From Galaxea fascicularis (Eukaryota; Cnidaria; Anthozoa; Scleractinia; Euphylliidae), in contig OX419335.1 in NCBI GenBank assembly GCA_948470475.1, forward strand, positions 35,547,797 through 35,611,796: a stretch of DNA of 64,000 nt, written 5' to 3'. Below are positions 47,938 to 60,003 of the stretch, in pieces. The notes under the pieces are model-generated. The model did no database searches. It saw nothing but the letters and a program-made list of their open reading frames with translations, and was not told the origin of the DNA. The translations under genes and the position numbers were made by a program. The stretch's first letter is position 1; every line of letters starts with the position of its first letter.

Positions 47938-49963
47938 GCAGAGTGGGGAGAGGGAGGGTGGGAGGTACTCCCAACCCTCCCTTCTTCCACTCGGCAGAGT
48001 GGGAGAGGGAGGGTGGGAGGTACTCCCAACCCTCCCTTCTTCCACTCGGCAGAGTGGGAGAGGGAGGGTGGGAGGTACTCCCAACCCTCCCTTCTTCCAC
48101 TCGGCAGAGTGGGAGAGGGAGGGTGGGAGGTACTCCCAACCCTCCCTTCTTCCACTCGGCAGAGTGGGAGAGGGAGGGTGGGAGGTACTCCCAACCCTCC
48201 CTTCTTCCACTCGGCAGAGTGGGAGAGGGAGGGTGGGAGGTACTCCCAACCCTCCCTTCTTCCACTCGGCAGAGTGGGAGAGGGAGGGTGGGAGGTACTC
48301 CCAACCCTCCCTTCTTCCACTCGGCAGAGTGGGAGAGGGAGGGTGGGAGGTACTCCCAACCCTCCCTTCTTCCACTCGGCAGAGTGGGAGAGGGAGGGTG
48401 GGAGGTACTCCCAACCCTCCCTTCTTCCACTCGGCAGAGTGGGAGAGGGAGGGTGGGAGGTACTCCCAACCCTCCCTTCTTCCACTCGGCAGAGTGGGAG
48501 AGGGAGGGTGGGAGGTACTCCCAACCCTCCCTTCTTCCACTCGGCAGAGTGGGAGAGGGAGGGTGGGAGGTACTCCCAACCCTCCCTTCTTCCACTCGGC
48601 AGAGTGGGAGAGGGAGGGTGGGAGGTACTCCCAACCCTCCCTTCTTCCACTCGGCAGAGTGGGAGAGGGAGGGTGGGAGGTACTCCCAACCCTCCCTTCT
48701 TCCACTCGGCAGAGTGGGAGAGGGAGGGTGGGAGGTACTCCCAACCCTCCCTTCTTCCACTCGGCAGAGTGGGAGAGGGAGGGTGGGAGGTACTCCCAAC
48801 CCTCCCTTCTTCCACTCGGCAGAGTGGGAGAGGGAGGGTGGGAGGTACTCCCAACCCTCCCTTCTTCCACTCGGCAGAGTGGGAGAGGGAGGGTGGGAGG
48901 TACTCCCAACCCTCCCTTCTTCCACTCGGCAGAGTGGGAGAGGGAGGGTGGGAGGTACTCCCAACCCTCCCTTCTTCCACTCGGCAGAGTGGGAGAGGGA
49001 GGGTGGGAGGTACTCCCAACCCTCCCTTCTTCCACTCGGCAGAGTGGGAGAGGGAGGGTGGGAGGTACTCCCAACCCTCCCTTCTTCCACTCGGCAGAGT
49101 GGGAGAGGGAGGGTGGGAGGTACTCCCAACCCTCCCTTCTTCCACTCGGCAGAGTGGGAGAGGGAGGGTGGGAGGTACTCCCAACCCTCCCTTCTTCCAC
49201 TCGGCAGAGTGGGAGAGGGAGGGTGGGAGGTACTCCCAACCCTCCCTTCTTCCACTCGGCAGAGTGGGAGAGGGAGGGTGGGAGGTACTCCCAACCCTCC
49301 CTTCTTCCACTCGGCAGAGTGGGAGAGGGAGGGTGGGAGGTACTCCCAACCCTCCCTTCTTCCACTCGGCAGAGTGGGAGAGGGAGGGTGGGAGGTACTC
49401 CCAACCCTCCCTTCTTCCACTCGGCAGAGTGGGAGAGGGAGGGTGGGAGGTACTCCCAACCCTCCCTTCTTCCACTCGGCAGAGTGGGAGAGGGAGGGTG
49501 GGAGGTACTCCCAACCCTCCCTTCTTCCACTCGGCAGAGTGGGAGAGGGAGGGTGGGAGGTACTCCCAACCCTCCCTTCTTCCACTCGGCAGAGTGGGAG
49601 AGGGAGGGTGGGAGGTACTCCCAACCCTCCCTTCTTCCACTCGGCAGAGTGGGAGAGGGAGGGTGGGAGGTACTCCCAACCCTCCCTTCTTCCACTCGGC
49701 AGAGTGGGAGAGGGAGGGTGGGAGGTACTCCCAACCCTCCCTTCTTCCACTCGGCAGAGTGGGAGAGGGAGGGTGGGAGGTACTCCCAACCCTCCCTTCT
49801 TCCACTCGGCAGAGTGGGAGAGGGAGGGTGGGAGGTACTCCCAACCCTCCCTTCTTCCACTCGGCAGAGTGGGAGAGGGAGGGTGGGAGGTACTCCCAAC
49901 CCTCCCTTCTTCCACTCGGCAGAGTGGGAGAGGGAGGGTGGGAGGTACTCCCAACCCTCCCTT
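47938..49963. repeat. Homogeneous 55-bp tandem array, about 37 copies
   Basis: The period is exactly 55: GGTACTCCCAAC recurs from 47964 to 49944 (36 steps of 55). Apart from one extra G in the first unit I see no differences between copies. Each unit holds GGGAGAGGGAGGGTGGG, a canonical four-tract G-quadruplex motif, and a near-palindrome centred on GTAC (GGAGGGTGGGAG/GTAC/TCCCAACCCTCC pattern). The unit has no stop codon in any frame, so six long overlapping open frames of 650-740 codons appear; these are artefacts of the array. There are no spacers, so it is not a CRISPR. Confidence 0.98.
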
Positions 49964-50257
49964 TCGGGATAATTTATTCAGATGTGAATTTGTGACAGTT
50001 TTTTTCATTTTTAAGGACGGAAAAGTTGAGATACTGGAAAGATAACTATTAATGTATGTACAAATTTAGGAGAAATTCATTTGTTGTATGTGTAAAGAAG
50101 TAATTTATTCATATGTTGTGAAGTTTTTTAGGGAGGGAGGAATATTGATGCGTTGTCGTACTAACTGCTCTGTTATGCAATACTACTAGGGTTGACCCTT
50201 GGACTCTTAGAAGTGATTAGCATATTTGTTCTTAAAGTAAGGGGGTGGTAGATGTGA

Positions 50258-50414
50258 AATAGGCCATATTCGTATTCTCGGTATTGAACTGGATCTAGCA
50301 TGAAGTGGAGGCTTGTGCGGGGGAATACATTTACATAAGAAAAGATTCCCCCGCAAGAGCCTCTACTTCATGCTAGATCCAGTTCAATACCGACAACACG
50401 AATATGGCCTATTG
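50258..50414. mobile_element. Long-stem foldback MITE
   Basis: Arms of about 70 bp: AATAGGCCATATTCGT at the left end pairs with ACGAATATGGCCTATT at the right, and the pairing continues through TATTGAACTGGATCTAGCAT and AGTGGAGGCT. Only a short loop remains around 50325-50345. Confidence 0.85.
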
Positions 50415-51919
50415 GGAGAAAATGGGGTGAATCGAGATTGAAAGAAAGGTAAAGGTATACACAGAAATTATAGTCTGTTAATGATGAAAGAGGCACGTTG
50501 TAGTGGAGGATGGTCTGGGCTTGATCTAATTATTTACTTAAAATTTAATGTTTGAACCGCTTTCAATATTTCCCACTTATCCCTTATTTTCAACATTCTC
50601 CCAAGCAACTCTTCTTCCTTCCAAAAGTTTACAGGGTTACTGAAACCATTTTAACGGGAGTGATAAAAGGTACAAAAAACAAGGCATTTACAGGTAAGCC
50701 CAACCCTCTCAATATATTGTCCAGGTGACTGGACAAACTTATCAGCCAGAGGTTATGTTGGTATTACCCCAAATTCTCTTAACTAATGCACAAAGAAAGT
50801 TATAGAAATGAGAATTGATATTGGAACTTGGGAGTTACAGTTAATCCTTCTTGTTCTCAGTGCAAAGAAGTCTCACTAGTTCTGTTTCCGTTTTCTTAGG
50901 GATAGCTTGGGAGTCGGAATTCTCCTTTTCGTTCTCTTTCTTATGGAGTGAAGTTAAATTTGTTGAACTTGCACTCCACAGGGGGTAGAGAAGGCCTTCT
51001 CTACTTGGAGAGGGAGGGGTGAGAGGTTCTTTCATCATTAGTCCCTAGGGCATCACTTTAATTTTTTTGTGGTTGTTAACTAACTTTATTTTCCGAGTTT
51101 GATTTGCTCTTATGGTGTTTTGTGTGCTGTCTCCAGTGTGACCAGTTCTTTTAATTTTCTGTTTGCTCGTGAGAAAGAGCTACTTGTTTCACGTAACTGA
51201 TTTATTTTGCTTTTTCACTAAAGCTTTTAAAACATTAGTTTGCCTAATTACTGGTGGCTGTGGACGAGCACTTTGAATTTTAGTGCTAATGCTTCTATAA
51301 ATGGTCCTATACAACAATACGGCTGTGACTCGAGGTAGAAGCTGGGGACAGTTGTTTTGAGTGTCTTGCACACGGAGGGTCTCCTGTTCCCAGTAGGAGG
51401 CGACTGAAATTGGTTCTACATCCAAGGACCCCTGTGCCAAGCTTTGCTGGTAAATCCCCAAACCATAGGCCTTTGGTACTTCCCAGTTAAAAGTAAAGTA
51501 CACAGACACAGAGGATTGGCCACATTGTAGACTTCGTGGCAGTTTACTGTGAAAAGTGTAAACTCTAACAGTTTTTTCCGACTGTTTGTTCTTCTTCAAC
51601 TAATCACACACACAAAGGATCAAAATTGGTCAAGGGCAGTGCCAATCAAACCAAGCTTTGACAACAGCCTTTAAAGTAGCCACGTAGCTGAATCGGCTAC
51701 CCGGGTTAAATAAAGTTTTCCTTTTTTATTACAAGTTTTTATTTAAGAATTACTACACAATGTTTACAAAATGGACACCACACTAAGAACGTTAGTTTAC
51801 GACGTTGCACTGTGTACAATACACTGCTTCTGGTTAAATAAAGTTAGTTACTTGTTCGAATGTAAGCAGACTGCACCTTTGCCCTTCGATAACATTGACG
51901 CGAGAATAGTAAATTCATG
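50415..51919. other. Mostly non-coding; two unrecognised minus-strand open frames
   Basis: 51189-51599 (minus) is open for 136 residues (MKKNKQSEKTVRVYTF at the start) and 50841-51038 (minus) for 65 residues. Composition is protein-like, but I recognise no domain and see no firm splice link between them. They could be exons of one gene or part of a repeat. Confidence 0.3.
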
Positions 51920-52083
51920 AATATTGGGGAGAGAAAGATATCAGCAGATCAACAAGAAGATACCAAAGAAGTGCTTCCACAGTTTTTGGAACTTGATCTT
52001 GGTTACAAAGATGCAAGAGACTGCTGAGATTCAGCGGGTTCACCGAATAGGCAAGGGAAGGAACGGAGGACTGCGACCCATAC

Positions 52084-52879
52084 CACAGGCGGCCCAGACG
52101 CTGTTTGTGATTTACATACGTGACAGTATTGCGCCATTTAAGAGAATGTATGAAAATGGTTCAAAAATCGCTCTAAATTCAACTTGTAGTCAAGGATTTA
52201 AATAAAAGAAGCTTACCTTAGTCTGCATTTGTGTTATTTTGAAGTCTTTGTGGCAGCTGAGTCGTTCTAAAGTCGTTCTAAAGCCATTTTGACGATTTAA
52301 ACTTTTCCAAGTTTGCTTTCCAGTAAAGAGAAACGAAAGGCTGGCGACATTGTCGGCCGACGGTTCGCACTCAAAGCTCCATAAATTCAACTAAAATGCT
52401 TGGAGCCCGCCAAAATTGCCTCACGGCATCTGTCGATAATTCTTCTTTCTAGTTGCTTCGCCTCGGATTCCAAGGTTTATCTTATCCGACCGAAAAACGC
52501 TCCTTTTCGAGCGCTGGCTGCCCATTTTTGCTTTGTCGAGATCCGTAACGAGTTATCTTGGCCAACAAACTCAACCCACTTATGACGCCGAATACGAGAA
52601 TCGAACCCGGGACACATTAGTGGAAGGCGAGCGCTCTCACCACTGCGCCAACCCTGCTCCCCAAATTAAATCGTCAAAATGGCTTTAGAACGACTTTAGA
52701 ACGACTCAGCTGCCACAAAGACTTCAAAATAACACAAATGCAGACTAAGGTAAGCTTCTTTTATTTAAATCCTTGACTACAAGTTGAATTTAGAGCGATT
52801 TTTGTACCATTTTCATACATTCTCTTAAATGGCACAATACTGTCACGTATGCAAATCACAAACGTCTGGGCCCCCTGTG
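52084..52879. mobile_element. Foldback element inserted in L1-like ORF1, 7-bp target duplication
   Basis: Arms of about 210 bp (52084-52297 and 52668-52879) are inverted and nearly identical; the ends are CACAGGCGGCCCAGACG and CGTCTGGGCCCCCTGTG. Flanks CCCATAC at 52077-52083 and 52880-52886 form a direct duplication. Reading across the flanks rejoins the ORF1 frame (LRPI/LTRFLRY). The spacer of about 370 bp holds a SINE fragment. Confidence 0.88.
52563..52663 (-). mobile_element. tRNA-derived SINE head, family A, copy 3
   Basis: The minus strand reads GGTTGGCGCAGTGGTGAGAG (box A) and CCCGGGTTCGATTCTCG (box B), like 19064-19323. Only the tRNA-related part remains. It lies in the spacer of the foldback element. 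Confidence 0.85.
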
Positions 52880-54894
52880 CCCATACTAACCCGCTTTTTA
52901 CGTTATAAAGATTGCGAGGAAATATTGGCGCCGGGTCATCGATTTTACAAGGCACAAAATACCAAATGTTCAAAGACCCTCCACCAAGATCGTCAACAGG
53001 CAAAAAGTACAACTTGAAACACTGAAACAAGCTCGAAGGAACCAACCAGACAAACTATACATTGGTCTGCTGGCAAGGAACTCGAGATATCCGATGGCCG
53101 CTAATCTTGAGAACAGCGAAAGTGTAAAGTTTAAGCCACTATTAAAATCAAACTTAAATTCTTATTGAGGGCGTACGCAAACGGAGAGGTTTGAAGATAG
53201 GCCGCAAGCAAAACGAATCAGCATTGCAAACTTCAACTCTTTGTGTCCTACGGCTGTTTCTATTGCTGTCTTTGTGTATTTTTGTCCGCATATTTTCTGA
53301 CCCTGTTTTTGTTTGTTTTCTGATTTTGTAGTTTACACCTTTGATCAATCACAGAAGTGCCCTTGGGGATGGATGGCCAGGGAATTTTATGTTACAAACC
53401 AAAGTAAACAAATAAATGGATCTTAAATAGGGTCTCTTAATGTAAGAGGATTAGGAGACAAGGCAAATCATCGGGAAACGTTTAATTGGCTCCGCTCGAA
53501 AAATATGTCAATATTTTTCCGTCAAGAAGTTCAATGTACTGAAGGAAATAAGCATGATTGCCGAGCAGAATGGGGATATCAAGTACTATTTAGCTGTGGC
53601 TCAAGCAAAACTGCAGGTGTTGCCATTCTCTTTAACAACAATTTTGACTTTCAAATTTCTAAAGCTTATTCAGACCCCGGGGGACGCTTCATAGTATGTG
53701 ACTTTATTACAAATGGGAAGCACCTGTTAACCAAATCAAATCAATTATACAACAAACTAAGGATGAATATGCGAAGGATATGTTTGTACTCTGGGAAATG
53801 GTAAAACTGAAAGTAAGGGAGGAATCAATGAAATATGGAGCATCTAAGGAAAAGAAAATGACGCAGCAACGAGAGAGTATCGAACAGTCAATTGAAACTT
53901 TAGAAAAAGATATTACAAATATCTACATAAAACAAAAAGTATGGTTGGAACTTGAAACAAAGAAAGGAGAATTAGAGCTATTGATTGAATACCAAACTGA
54001 AAGAAGCTACTCTCAGATCCAAATCTCGATGGTACAATGAAGTCAAGAAAAATACTAAGTACTTTCTTGATTTAGAAAAAAGACATGGCAAACAGGGAAC
54101 TATAACTCAGATTAAAACTAATGAGAACAATTTGGTTGTCACCGACAAAGACATTTTGAACGAATGTCTCCTTTTATGAAAGCCTCTATAGCTCCAAAAT
54201 AAACAACGAGTGCCTCACTGAAGACTTTTTCCAACAACCAAATAAAAGACATTTGAATGAAAAAGAAGAATTTTCTTGCAAAGGACTGCTCAACAGGGAG
54301 GAATGTCTAGATGCGCCTAAAACTGTCTTCGGATAAAACCCATGAAACAGATAGTCTTCGGGTGAATTTTATAAGGTTTTCTGGAACGATTTGGTTGATA
54401 TTCTTATAAACGCTCTCAATTGCTCATATGAAACAGGAAAACATTCTGTATTGCAAACACGAGGTATCGTGAAACTTATACCCAAAAAGGCTGCCGAGCT
54501 CAATTTAGTTAAAAACTGGCGATTGTTAACGCTGTTAAATTGTGATTATAAGATTGCGACTAAAGCCATAGCGAACCAAATTAAAATTGTGCTTCCTAAA
54601 CTTATTCGATTCATGGACAATGTTATTAAATATACTAAAGCGAAAAACATTCCGGGACTTCTTCTTTTTCTTGATTTTGAGGAAGCCTTTGACACACCAG
54701 AATGGTCTTTTATTCAAGGGACTTAAGACGTTTTTAGTTCCGGATCACAATTATTACAATGGATTAATGTTCTCTACTTCGACATAGAAAGCTGTATTTT
54801 AAATAATGGATGGGAAAGTAATTTCTTCAAACTTAATTGAGGAGTTCGGCAGGGCTGTCCCCTGCCGCCCTATTTGTTCGTTTTATACCTCTTA

Positions 54895-55190
54895 CTAACC
54901 GAGTTCGAGGTCCGTACCGTAAGTTATGGACCGAGTTTTTTCCCGTTCGCTTATAGCCCAAGCACAAAGCGCACAGGCCATAAATCAACGGGAAAAAACG
55001 AGGATCCGAAACTTACAGTAGGGACCGAGAAAACAAGGTTAGTAGGATTTGTTATATCTCTGAGGTTATTCAGGAGTGCGGGAAAGGGAACTTTCAAATT
55101 TAGCGGGCTGTACAGTAGAATACGGCCCGAAAAATTGACCAATCACAGCGCACGTACTAACTGAGAGATATAATACGTAGAGGTAATGGC
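54895..55190. mobile_element. Palindromic insertion in the L1-like RT
   Basis: CTAACCGAGTTCGAGGTCCG and the complement ending ACCGAGAAAACAAGGTTAG (55042) form an imperfect foldback. It interrupts RT between the RQGC...YLF and YADD motifs. Further non-LINE sequence continues to about 55190. Confidence 0.6.
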
Positions 55191-56995
55191 AGAAGGTTTT
55201 CGAAGAAGTAATAAGATCATAAAATCGTATAAAATACGCAGACGACACCACACTTATATTAGACGGTTCGGAACATTCCCTCGAAGAAGCTCTCGGGCTA
55301 TTAGATGTTTTTGGAAATATGTGCAGCAAATCGGAAGCCTTGTGGATTGGCTCAAGAGCAAAATACGATCTTAAATTAAACTTTGTTCGGAAAATAATTC
55401 AAATGGTCGAGTAAAAAAAGTCAAAGTACTTTGAGTGTGGTCAGTATCTCAAAACTACAAAGACTGATTGGAAAAAGCAAAGAACATAATTATTAGGCTG
55501 CTGGAAATTTCAGAGACTCAGTCTATTAGGAAAAATTATGGTTTTAAAAAAGTTTAGTGGTATCACAATTAGCATATATTCTTGCCCCTCTCCAAATGGA
55601 TGTCGAAACAATTAAAGAGCTTAAGGCAATTTTTTACAAATTTCTTTGGAACGAAAAGGTAGACAAAATAAAGCGTAATGTAATAATAAACAACTATGCT
55701 GAAGGAGGACTTAAGATGATTGATATACACTGTAGCTTCTTTTAATAAACCCCTTGAGGCTTATTGGATAAAACAATCCCTGAGTATTGAAAACAGTAGC
55801 AGCTGGAAAAGTATCCTTGATTTGGAACTTCAACCATACGGAGGCAAAGTGGTGCTACTAGGAAAGCTTAATAAAAAAGACATGCACAATATATTTAAGA
55901 AATCAGGCCCTTTTGTTAAAGAAATCCCCGAAATCTCGTCTGCCACCTCCTTTGAGGAGAAATTCACATCAGACAAACACCTTATGACGTCACCTCTATG
56001 GTACAACTCGCTGATAAGAATTGACGATAAACCTGTCTTTTACAAGGACTGGTTTTTTAAGGGAATAACAAAAGTTGAAAATTTAATGGATGAATTTTCT
56101 AAGTTTCCGTCACCAAATGCTGTTCAAAATGAATACGGCCAGTAGGTTTCCCCTCTAAAATTTTTAACGGAATGATCTCAAAAATTAATTGTCTACGTAG
56201 ACAGATAGAGGAAACACGGGCTGCCTAATTGAAAGCTTCCATTTGAAATTCCTGGAAAAACCAAAATCATCAAGACTTCTTTAGAAAAAGCTTGTGTCAA
56301 GTAAAAACGAAAAACCAAAACAAAGCCAAGAAAAATGGCACAAGGAAATAAACATTGGCTCACACGAACACATCATCTGGAAAACAGCTTATGAATTGGC
56401 TTTTACATGTAGAAAGAACTCCAAACGTATAGTTTTTAACTTCAAATTATTACAACGGCAATTAGTGACCAATACCTTTCTCGAAAAAGTGGGACTTGTA
56501 GATGATGAGGTCTTTAATTTTTGTCAGAGTGAGAGAAAAAGCCTTTACCACTTATTTTGGGAATGTGGAAAAACAAAGCTGTTCTGGAAAGGCAAAGTCA
56601 AGACGGTCTGCCAATTTGCTCCTCACAGATCATGTGTTCAGTAAGCAGAAAAGACAGCTTAAAATTCCTTACAAAAGGAGATACGATGACTTTCTTCATT
56701 GCATGGACAATGGTTTTTTGTAAACAAAGAGATTCAGTGCTGTTGTCCACAGGGCTGGGGTGAGCTTAAATACCAGGTCACCGACAAGCAAGCAGTGGAA
56801 TGTTGCTGTTATGTTTGGATAGTATGCACATGAGCATTTTTGGCATCCAATCTTGACGTTACGTGACAAAGATAGCTTCCATGGGCAATAAAAAGGACCA
56901 AAACAAACAGGAATTCTGTCTGTTAATGGCATTCCAAATCGACAGAGATAATAAGTCCTCGTTAGCAAAATAGGTTCGATTGTTGTCGTTTCAGG

Positions 56996-57183
56996 TCAGC
57001 AAATATGAAAAGATGCTATTGTTAGTAAAGTGGGTTCTATGCTTTGCAGACTTAGCGTTGCCGCCCACATTTGAACAAGATAGAACCAGCCACATATCAA
57101 ACGTCTGTTTTTGAAGCTGATGCTGACTTTCCAGTGAGCACAACCGCCCAGGATGTACTCTGGGTATTTAGACACATCCTCCT
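56996..57183 (-). CDS. Candidate terminal exon (weak)
   Basis: Good acceptor (GGCATTGTTTCAG on the minus strand). In phase 1 it reads EDVSKYPEYILGGCAHWKVS and on for 61 codons to TGA at 56996-56998. The second half overlaps short repeated words, so the real exon may be shorter. No family recognised. Confidence 0.25.
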
Positions 57184-57299
57184 CTGAAACAATGCCCCAA
57201 AATAGCAGCCATACAAAAGAAAAGAAACTAAAAAGACAGAGATAAGAAAACCGTCACTATTATGTATTAGCATTATTTGATAGCATGTTGGCAAGTGTT

Positions 57300-58264
57300 A
57301 CTGTGCACTTTTGCCGTACAAAGTAGATTTGTCACAACTTTCCACCGCTAAGACGCAAAGGTATTTCTTATAAAATTGATAAAACCAAAAGGAAATGCTT
57401 TGACACAAGCTCCTTCATGTTGTTACGAGTTTGATGTTGTTAGAGGAATGTACATTTGTTTTTAGCTCAAAATTTTGCTCACTGCCCTTAAATCTTGGTT
57501 TTTTGCATGCACGCACCATTGATGCGGACACTTCAAATATTATAGTTTCAGGGAAAATTATCAAGTACAATTTTCTGTAAGCCATAAACCACGTTTTTTT
57601 TAAATATCTTTTATTCAGCTACATAAATTTTTTTTTCATACTGCCTGAAAAGTTAAAAAATTTAGGGAGTTTCCCAACAAAGGAATAGAAACGGTAGGTC
57701 ACCAGATTGCTTTTTCGGTTAATTTGCAAAACTGGCATTTAGAGGACCTTTTAGTGGACCTGGCATGTTGCCATGGTAACTGATATGACATCACAGGCAC
57801 CCTTAAAATATAGCCCAACAATAGAGATGCCTACACCATTCATCGTTTCGCAAACACTACATCGATGAAAAACCCTTTCAGGCCACCTTAAATTATCTTT
57901 GACAACCCTGAAATGAATTTTATGGACACTATTTGTTAATCTGAGACAACACTGACCTTTTAACCGATGCAACAGATGGAGTCTGTCTGAGATCTTCCCT
58001 TACACAAAGAAATGCTCTGAAGGATAGAGAAATGGAAAGACCAGAAAATTAGGGCAACACAATTCTGATGAAAAAATAAAATTTGCAAACCCAGGAAGAC
58101 AACACAAGCTACAGTCATGCAAACAATCCTTGCAATGGGGGTTTTTACTTTGACTGTTATGCTTTTGTAAAGTAGTCTGGTTTTGTTAAGTTTTTCTTTA
58201 GTTAATTATTTTTCAGGAGAATGAAGCAATCCATTGCATTTGACACACTGAAAACTAGGCAAAC
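57300..58264. other. No gene recognised
   Basis: AT-rich, short open frames only. A 13-nt splice-bounded minus segment at 58004-58016 was seen, but it cannot be placed in a frame. Confidence 0.35.
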
Positions 58265-58431
58265 CAGGGCTGTCATTAAGGGCCGGGGCCCAGGGGTTTT
58301 CCCTCATATTTTGAGGTATATTCCCGGCTACTTTGATATAAAATCAGCATGTTGACTACACTTCAGCAACTTGGATCCCCCAATATTTTTTGGTATATCC
58401 CGATCTACTTCAAAAATTAGTGACAGCCCTG
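58265..58431. mobile_element. hAT-like MITE (CAGGGCTGTCA termini)
   Basis: CAGGGCTGTCATTAA at the left, TTAGTGACAGCCCTG at the right. Flanks GCAAAC on both sides suggest a 6-bp duplication, sharing the terminal base. About 167 bp. Confidence 0.75.
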
Positions 58432-58582
58432 CAAACACAAAACATTGAGATGATGGGTTAATAATTGAAAATTTGTAAAAGGGACAATCCCACTAATTTG
58501 CTTTCAAAATGTTGTCTAACTCCAAATGTAAACATGTCACCATGCTCTAAGGCTATCACAAATATAAACAAGTGGTACTTAC

Positions 58583-58618
58583 ACCAAGCCTTAATTGATC
58601 CAGCCTTGTTTAGTGAAG
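58583..58618 (-). CDS. Candidate 36-nt exon (weak)
   Basis: Bounded on the minus strand by TTTTTCTTAAG and GTAAGTACC. Only the phase 1-1 frame is open (SLNKAGSIKAW). The neighbouring candidates do not join it without a stop, so the gene model is incomplete or false. Confidence 0.2.
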
Positions 58619-59389
58619 CTTAAGAAAAATGAAAGGCAAAGTAGGAGTAAATGTTAACCCTTTCACTCCTAATGGTGCCAAATGGCACTTATAGATTTTA
58701 CTCTGTCTAATGCCACACGATTTTACTCGTCAATGGAGAACCCCTTAGGAGGGAAAGGGTTAACATACATGTAATTTGTTAAACAAAGCAGCTGTAACAT
58801 AACAAGAAATTAGTCATTTGCTGAATACCAACCCTGTTTCTCCATTGTTTTCCTGTCTTTGTCATAAGATAGAAAAATGTGTTTGCTGTGATACATGTAA
58901 TTTACTTTGGCAGGTACACTGTAAGGAAATGAACTCCTAATAAAGCTGGCTCTTCAACACCCTTCCAAGCTATCCCATTTTAGTGACTGGTTTACCCAAA
59001 CAAGATGTGCCCACCAGACACATTTTATTGGGAAAGTTCAAATTCTTTCTTTCAAAAAATGAGTTACTGCAAAGTAAGAAAGATTTACCAAAGGTAGAAG
59101 AATGTTAGCTTTTGTTGCTTAAAGGGATGAGCATCAATCTACTAATAAAAAAAAATCTGACTACTCAATGAAAGGACCCACGCCTGGAAAGGCCTCCCTC
59201 TGCCATTGGATTGGCTGGGTTGCTTCTGTTACATACTGCTTTACAGTGTATATGGGAATTCCTCGATAGTGATTTAAACTGTATCAATATTGCAAAACAT
59301 TCATAACTACAGGGCCATAACAGTTCTACAAATTATTGCCATATTATTGGCCATATATGACTGACTGTGATTCCAGGTTTCTTGGAATT

Positions 59390-59612
59390 GCAGTCATTAT
59401 CAGTAATCCAAACAGTGATTTGCATTATCAGCCATCCAGTCAGTGATCATTAGCAGTCATCCAATCAGTGATATCATTAGCAGTAATCCAATCAGTGATC
59501 ATTATCAGTCATCTAATCAGTGATTTGCATTATCAGTCATCCAATCAGTGATCATTAGCAGTCATCAGTCATCCAATCAGTGATCTGCATTGTCAGTCAT
59601 CCAATCAGTGAT
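59390..59612. repeat. Minisatellite with CAGTCATCCAATCAGTGATC units
   Basis: About eight imperfect units of 24-32 bp combining CAGTCATCCAATCAGTGAT with CATTA or TTGCATTAT linkers. Confidence 0.9.
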
Positions 59613-59711
59613 CTCCACATGATCATTACATGTATTCTTAGAATAATTAGATTGCAATCAATTCACATTTTGAAAGAACAACAACAACAATTCCTTCCCT
59701 TCATGTTTTAC

Positions 59712-59972
59712 ATAAATAAATAAATAAATACTTAATTGACCACTCCCCTTAAGGGGCTTTTCAGGGCCAATGAAACAAATAATACAAATGAAAACAACAG
59801 AGTTAAGAATCCCAACTGGTGGGAGGCAGCCAGTTGGCTATTTACAAGGATGACCGGGGAGTTGAACCAGGCACTCACCCAGAACAAGTCCAGCTAGTGG
59901 CCAGAGCAGGATTTGAACCCAGGTCACTGCATTGAAAACCAGCACCCTAAACCACTTGGCCATCCTACCTCC
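59712..59972 (-). mobile_element. tRNA-derived SINE, family C
   Basis: The minus strand begins AGGTAGGATGGCCAAGTGGT (box A) and has GACCTGGGTTCAAATCCTG (box B), resembling a tRNA head with a different spacing from families A and B. The tail is (TAAA)n at 59712-59731. Confidence 0.8.
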
Positions 59973-60003
59973 ATGTAGAAAAATCACCCAAATCATGTAT
60001 AAA

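Larger units (their letters stand above)
51920..56740 (+). mobile_element. Decayed L1-like non-LTR retrotransposon (ORF1, endonuclease, RT, C-terminal zinc knuckle)
   Basis: ORF1 (51920-52083, continuing 52887-53110) has the L1 ORF1p RRM signature EIQRVHRIGKGRNGGLRPI, then LTRFLRYKDCEEILAPGHR. ORF2 starts near 53415 with an AP endonuclease N-terminus (SLNVRGLGDKANHR, EWGYQVLFSCGSS, AGVAILFNNNF). The second half of the endonuclease is missing (jump near 53730). RT motifs follow: LLFLDFEEAFDTPEWSF (about 54650), RQGCPLPPYLF (about 54850), YADDTTLILDGSEH (about 55228). The C-terminal part has a FCQ...H..WECGKTKLFW knuckle at about 56510-56600. Many frameshifts, stops and insertions make it inactive. 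Confidence 0.9.

Noticed and set aside
47938..49963. CRISPR-like array
   Set aside because: Units abut without variable spacers and the context is eukaryotic.
47786..50045. Very long open frames (657-740 codons) on both strands
   Set aside because: They consist entirely of the stop-free 55-bp repeat shifted through all frames; no non-repetitive protein sequence supports any of them.
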